A stretch of 64,000 nt of DNA from Eretmocerus hayati (lineage: Eukaryota; Arthropoda; Insecta; Hymenoptera; Aphelinidae). Positions 58,333 through 64,000 of this stretch are shown piece by piece. Under the pieces are notes generated by a model. It was not told where the DNA came from. It saw nothing but the letters and a program-made list of their open reading frames with translations, and did no database searches. The number at the start of each line of letters is the position of its first letter. The first letter of the stretch is position 1. The DNA is taken from the NCBI GenBank assembly GCA_029851415.1, contig CM056741.1, positions 70,484,282 through 70,548,281 on the forward strand, read 5' to 3'. The position numbers and the translations under genes were made by a program.

Positions 58333-59692
58333 CTCTTAACTTTTCCGACTAAGATCTCACTCGGAAAGAGTGAGTTCTGACTCAGAGTTCGGAGTGAAAT
58401 CGTGGCAACTCGGTACCGAGTGAGTTCAACTCAGAAAAAAGAGTGAGATTTTCCACTCGGGGAATCCGAGTGAATGCAAATGTTATTCAGCTGAAACTGA
58501 ATATTTTCACTTAATCAATACGTGACGGGCTATAAAATTAATAAATTATTATTGATCATCCGAAGGTTGGAAAAAAATAATCTATTTCGCCCGCAGTGGC
58601 ATGATTGTTTTGATATTTTTGCAGTTTGGGAAGTGCGGGGAATCGATCTGGGGTCGTCTTGCTGGGAAATCGGGCTGCTTCTCCACTGGGCTACTGCTGC
58701 TGTTGACATTGGTGTTCCATAGCACCCTCTGACGAGAATGATGCACCGAGTATCTTTATATACGTGTCGTATGTGGAAATGAAGATATGAAAACTAGCTA
58801 TTGCTTCGAGTGAAGAAATTACAAAATAGAAACCCACATTTCCCCGGTAACAAGGCATTGCTTCTATATTGATGGGGTTAATCAATTTTTTGAAAATGCG
58901 TAATATGATATAATATTGGTCTGTACATTTTTAAAACTTATGGGAGAGGCCCGACACAGTTGATGGGGTCGCTGAGTGTAAGCTCGGCCGATCATCGAAG
59001 TTGAACATCGTTGGGCACGGTTAGTGGGTGAACGCCCATCTCCGTCTAATCAACCTTGACGAGCTGACTTTTCTGATCGATTAGTTGACACTTACACCTC
59101 AGCAACGTGAGCGGGAGGCACGAAATGTTACAATTGCGATGTTCATGCTTACGAAAAGTGGCATGAGCACCGCAAAGGTAGCATGATAAATGTGCCGAAC
59201 TCTCCGGAGCAGGTTTTCTCCCCTCAGGAGTTTTCCCTCGCTCCACGGGCATGATTCCCGGGCAAATGCGGAGAGAATTAGGTTAGGGTGAAAGGCTGGA
59301 TCTCAAAAACACACCACGATAGAACACGAAACGATAAACCCACGAGATCCGACCCGACCCGGTTTAATGGGCCCATTGGCTGAAGATGGCCGTTGATCAC
59401 ATGAAAAAAAAAAAAAAAAAAAAAAAACTTATGGGAGAGGATACTATGGCATTCCTTCGCTCAGTTTTTCAACAACAAACATTGCAGGAAACCTACCATT
59501 CCCCTCTTTGGAGGCTACGCGTTGATCTATCAGTAACAAACAAGCGGCAAAACATAACCTAAAATTTGATTTGAGCGTCTCACTCTTGCATCCGAGTGAA
59601 ATCTTTGATTTTTTGATATCTGACTCTTTTCCGAGTGAGATGGACTTTCATTCGGAATCCGAGTGAGAAATCTCACTCGGAGAAGTTAAGAG
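58333..59692. mobile_element. ACTCGG-rich inverted-repeat element carrying a SINE
   Basis: The left end CTCTTAACTTTTCCGA and the right end, inverted, CTCTTAACTTCTCCGA differ at one position. The next 100-130 bp on each side are packed with the word ACTCGG/CCGAGT in both orientations. Without the nested SINE (about 491 bp including one target copy) the element is about 870 bp. The interior has one 66-codon frame (58522-58722) that is not recognised. No certain target duplication is visible. Confidence 0.75.
58950..59427 (+). mobile_element. 5S-rRNA-derived SINE with intact target duplication
   Basis: A 17-bp duplication (AAAACTTATGGGAGAGG) flanks the insertion at 58933-58949 and 59424-59440; its first four A overlap the tail on the right. 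A run of 24 A (59404-59427) ends the element. The head resembles 5S rRNA: GGCCGATCATCGAAGTTGAA, then TCGTTGGGCACGGTTAGT and GGGTGAACGCCC, corresponding to the A box, intermediate element and C box of a type-1 Pol III promoter, though the C box is shortened. The middle ends in GCGGAGAGAATTAGGTTAGG, shared with the copy at 41446. The last 110 bp (ending GATGGCCGTTGATCACATG) are not in that copy and may be the LINE-derived tail. It has no coding capacity and inserted into the ACTCGG element. Confidence 0.9.
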
Positions 59693-62600
59693 ATTAGGTG
59701 TACCTAGCGTGCCATGCCGTTTTATTTTCGCTAGTTTTACTGAAGGTAGTCACATAGACAAAACTTTTGAGCTTTGGTAGATCAAAAGATTCCATTTCAC
59801 CTCTGCACTACAAACCCTCAACAATTAAAGAACCCGTCTTTCTTGAAACTTGATGAATTTTGTCCGGGGAAACTAAAAGTTTTCATAAAGAATGAAGAGA
59901 GACTTTTGCGACCTAGTATCACCCAAAAACCTTGAAAGAAAATTTCCGTCGATTTATCAACGTTTACATTTGTTTATGAAAAATTGTTGATCACTTTTTT
60001 TTGCATAAATGTGCAATATTCTACCATCAAGACTCTGAATTAGGAGATCAAAATACATCGAAATCACTTTGTTTCATCCGGGGACACCGCAAAGTCTACG
60101 GAAACCCCTTCAGCCACCAGACTGATAAGGGTCCGTGTTCCGAGGTTTTTCGTGATTCCCAACCATTCCTGAGAGGAAGAGGGGAGGCTCACTTTTCGGA
60201 GACCTTGTATATTATGAACTAGACTTCTCTTGTACAAATCGTAACCGATATCAGGTGGGTGAGCAATAGATGGCCTTGTCCACGTGATCTTTTGAATAAG
60301 ACAATGCACAAACGAAAACTGAAAAACAAGCCAAAGTCCAGAGTACTAGCTTTTAAAACGGATACAATCCACGATTTTGAAATAATTCTTTCACGAGAAA
60401 ACGAGTGACTCACTTCAGACTTGAATGAGTCTTTAGTATTTGTGAATTCTCTCGGGCTAGCTCAACGTGGCAAGCCAGAGTCGTAAAGATTTTAATTAAA
60501 CGTGTACGCAATTTCATTTGATTACACGGGGCATCTTTCTAGGGTTGCGCAAGCTCAGCCTTGCGGTTCCTAATTTTTTGTGGAATGTTAGATGGTAGTC
60601 GGATGTTTTGCTGAGAAGAGTAATAATGTAAATTTTCTGTTCCGCATTCTCGTCCATCATATCTTTCGCGAAACATTGCGTAGTTTACGTTGGTTATTCA
60701 GGGAGGAAACTTTTTCTATTCCCAGCAGTTGAGGCGGATACAAGAATTAATAAAATGCTCATCAACTTTCCTGTCTTCAAAACTCAGAGCTTACCATTTT
60801 GATATTGAGCTTTCATCTTGGTGGAAATCATAATACCGCTGTGATTTGCGCACTAATCTGACGGTTTTGTCACATTGTACAGTAGGTTTATGATACAATG
60901 ATAGGGCGTTCGCCTACGGCTCAGGCCGGAAACCCATCATTCGGACGCGAAAAAAAGTTTTTCCACCCTCGTATCGAAATGTACCATTTTATCCGCTTTC
61001 CGGAGTATGATACCCGCCAATTTGTATATATCGGCTATAAAATTTAATACCTTGGGTAGTAAAAATTGGTGCGTAGTATGTAAATAATGTTTCTAGAAAG
61101 TGTGTCAGCCATGCCATGGTTGTAACGTGGAACTATACAAATTATTTCTGATTCTACAATGTCTGTTGAAAAAAGTCTCTCAATGCAACTTTTAGAGGAA
61201 CAAGAGTGGTCTTTGTACCAAATCTTTGGAAGGTTTCCTGAGCTGCCTTTGAATTCAAAGCTTGAAAATCATCGGGCGAAAGATCACACTCGCCCATTAC
61301 AATTCAAGGCAAAAATCGAGAGTTCATGGGTGGCCAAAGCGAGATGAACTTATCAACTCTCTGGACGTGCTTATCGCACGAATCTTCGGCTAACTCATCC
61401 ATTCTTCACATTTTTCCGCGCGGTCCAGGCGTATCTGAGGACACGACAGTCATGTACATGGGCATTCGCGTCGCGTGAGTCACTGTCGCGATGGAGCGTC
61501 GCATAAAGAAGACAAGCGAGATAGGCAAATTGAGAGAAAAGAGAGAAGAGCCGGTCGAGCCGTGGCTCCAATCAAAATATCATTTGTCAGAGACGCTCGT
61601 ATAAAATATGTCCCTCGGGCCGATGGCCAAGGCAGTGTAGGAATCCCGCAACGCGCGGCTTGTCTATCGGGCCTCTTGCCCAGCCTCCAAGCGTCTGTGT
61701 ACTCGTTTTGCTCGCTATGCACGTGTCCGTCCGCTGGCCACACTTACAACGGACATCAGAAAAACTCTGCGGCGTTCAAATCAGAGGCGACACTTGGCCC
61801 TCGCTAATGGCACGTCCGGTCGAGCCGGCTCACGATCGACGCGCGTGTCCGGAGCCGAGCTGCGCCCGGGAGCTTGCGTCGTCGGCCAAGGGCACGGAGC
61901 TTGAATTCCATCTACGCCCAACCGTCGTCGCTCGGTTACATCTCGGCTAGCTGAGCCGACATAGCGACACTAGAGCACGGCAAACCACTGCGAGGTTCAC
62001 ATGATACGTTGGTCTATATGAGCTAGTGTTGCCCCCTCAACTAAGTATACACTCTTGTCCTATTATCGTCCGAAACTTCCGACTGGCTGCCTCTGCGTTA
62101 TCTAGACTCGGCGCGTATGCAGTAGTTCTTGAGTGGACCACTCCTCATTCTCTCGTTCTATTCATCACCGATGACCATTAGTCACCGACAGCACAGCACC
62201 TTTTCATCTCCCAAATGGACATTTGATGAATTTCATGTACATTCGAGTAGGAATCTCCATCACTAACGGCTCATCACTTGTGGCTCAGCATGCAGAAGAT
62301 GCATCGTCGAAGTCGAGTCTATACTATAAAGAATGTTTCTCTTTTCTGTCATTTGGTGTAATGTGACCAATACATATTTCTTTTCTGGATCCGACCAAGT
62401 TGAATCATCGGAATAGTTGGTTTGATTCGACCAGTAACGCTGTGTCTCATAATTTTCACTCCTCGAGTCACGGCATACATTTAGCTTGTATTATGAAAAT
62501 ATTTCTGCAAAAGACGATATTTTCCGCTCGCATCTCACAATTCAAATCCGCGAAGGGTTATAACCATTGGTCTCGGTAAGCTTTGAATATTACTCTGCGC

Positions 62601-64000
62601 GTCCGCCTGGTGCTTCTGTATAGCTCTTGTGCATTGTCTCCTATCCCTTTATTATTAATGTCTGCATCAATACAGCAAGCTGCCCTGCGCCTCTCTTGTA
62701 TTTTCGACGCAGAGACGTAGCATTCACGATGGCTTTGATGAAAAGAATGTGGAAAAAGAATCACGAAAAAGCGCTGGCGAGGGAGGAAAACAAGCGCTAG
62801 AGATAAAAGCTGCAGAGCTACGGAGATGGAAAAAGGTGAAAATTAAAATCTGCCGAAGGTACACCGCGAGCGCACCATAATACGTATCGGTTTCAAATAC
62901 CCTACAAGCAGAAAAATCCCACAATACTGCCAAACTGCACGCAAGTTGATGCAAATGCGCGCGTGAATGCTGCAAGCTCTAGTGGAGAATAATACTTCTG
63001 ATTTAACAAATGAAAAATGCAGTACAAGTTCAGAAGCTCGTGGCTGTAAGACGTTATGCAGATCGTACTGGTCTGATATCATTGCAATATTTGGTTTCAT
63101 TCGCGATTGGCTGAAGAAGGATTCCAAACTCATGGGATCAACGGCTTCAATCGAGAGTACTTGTGCGATGGGTGACTAGTATGAGCAATCTAACATTATT
63201 CTGGAGGTAACACATCAACGCCATGAATGAAAACTGAGCATGAAAGTTAATGCCTTTCATCACATTCAGGGAATTCTAATCTGTCGGTCATTATTGAAAA
63301 AGACCAGAGTATCCCAACTTGCTCATTCTTACACAGAATTTGCGTCAATTTCACGAAGCGGCTCTCAGATCGGCCACCACTTCATCTGCGAAATCCACGG
63401 CGGGAGCGACTGAGGCGACTGAGGTCATTCGTCAATCGAATAAATAATGTCAACTGAGAAACGCACAGAGGTAGATACACAAGTTTGGCGTGTGGACAAA
63501 AGGTTTGCAGAGTGCAAGCGGCGTCGAATCTGCAGCCCATTGTCGCGCGCAAAATCGAGTTTCGCTAGGAGCGGTGGCTCGCAGGGGGCTTATCGGGCAG
63601 ATTCTGATGCTGCGGCAGTGTGCTCGAGTGGCCCTCGCCTCATCGGACCCGCCGTCGTTGCCCACTTGTGAGAGCGTTGCGCGTTCAATCGGAGACGCGT
63701 CGATTTTTGAGCGCGCATTTCGGATCTCTAAACAAAGCTTGTCCGTCTAGCGCCTCTGTCGCAGTCGATGATGGGTCTCTCATTCGCAATCACTGACGAT
63801 TAAGCTCGCCGATCCGTCGAGTGGCGTTACTCCTCGATTACGCAATTACTTATACGAGCTCCTCTCACAAAGTTCGCAAACGCTGTGATTATTCTGGTGC
63901 GGTTTGCTCTCCTTGTTCGTCTCCGATCTGCACCAACTGACAGTTTCTTTTGCGATTGTGCTTTCACTGCGGTTTCACCTCGGGAGCGTACGAGATGATC
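59693..64000. other. Gene-free stretch to the window end
   Basis: Islands at 61380-62000 and 63330-64000 are CpG-rich with overlapping frames up to 110 codons and no domains. The only repeat recognised is the 69-bp dispersed unit at 60916-60984. Confidence 0.4.
60916..60984 (+). repeat. 69-bp dispersed repeat, copy 2
   Basis: It matches 25215-25282 from ACGGCTCAGGCCGG to ATCGAAATGTAC, in the same orientation. The flanks on both sides differ, so the shared unit is short and sharply bounded. Confidence 0.7.

Noticed and set aside
58970..59045. Genuine 5S rRNA gene
   Set aside because: The C-box region is shortened, the 3' half of 5S is missing and the segment is the head of a poly(A)-tailed insertion with target duplication.
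1..64000. CRISPR arrays, bacterial operons or phage
   Set aside because: No regularly spaced repeats, no Shine-Dalgarno-led gene runs and no dense coding; the sequence is eukaryotic in character.

Overview
The window reads as nuclear DNA of an arthropod, most likely an insect, with a parasitoid-type hymenopteran as the best guess. The reasons are: no densely packed genes, only short frames, many CpG-rich islands in AT-rich DNA, abundant small DNA transposons, and a 5S-rRNA-derived SINE. The organism call is inference. No protein-coding gene, functional tRNA, rRNA locus or CRISPR array can be supported with confidence. The most gene-like signals are one short candidate internal exon (34139-34226) and two unusually long uncharacterised open frames (8932-9672 plus strand, 56001-56816 minus strand).

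What the sequence does support is a dense layer of mobile elements. The centrepiece is a 6,062-bp hAT-like insertion at 20293-26354. It has 13/14-matching terminal inverted repeats starting CAGGGTTT, a perfect 8-bp target duplication (ATTTGTTC) and subterminal arrays of AAACGAAAC-like units. Inside lies a pair of inverted arms of about 1 kb (21055-22043 and 23561-24785), each carrying a tRNA-like sequence with A and B boxes and a T-run. Nested in it are a 210-bp element with an 8-bp duplication, a 960-bp element flanked by TA, and a 295-bp Harbinger-like MITE flanked by TTA. The other arm preserves the empty site of that MITE.

Left of this (0-20 kb) there are: clusters of a GTCAGKTCCGTG motif at 1.9-2.7 kb and, inverted with almost the same spacing, at 17.9-18.5 kb; two GATCCAA-rich inverted-repeat elements (4692-5396, 14153-14998); a TA-flanked CCCAAC element (6972-7886); a 1.1-kb inverted-repeat element (11488-12580); and three members of one foldback family of about 330 bp (13648-14118, 17215-17545, 19533-19859). 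The first of these has a LINE-like 3' tail inserted in its loop.

Right of it (26-64 kb) there are: a 0.57-kb long hairpin (39092-39665), small inverted-repeat elements (27489, 38210, 49516, 52717), a 10-bp tandem repeat (49357), a second TAA-flanked Harbinger-like MITE (53836-54099), a pre-miRNA-sized hairpin (55544-55615), and an ACTCGG-rich inverted-repeat element (58333-59692). A 5S-derived SINE with a 24-A tail and a 17-bp target duplication sits inside that last element. A second, older SINE copy lies at 41446-41772.

None of these elements carries a recognisable transposase or reverse transcriptase, so all appear non-autonomous or truncated. The rest is intergenic or intronic DNA with scattered GC-rich islands.
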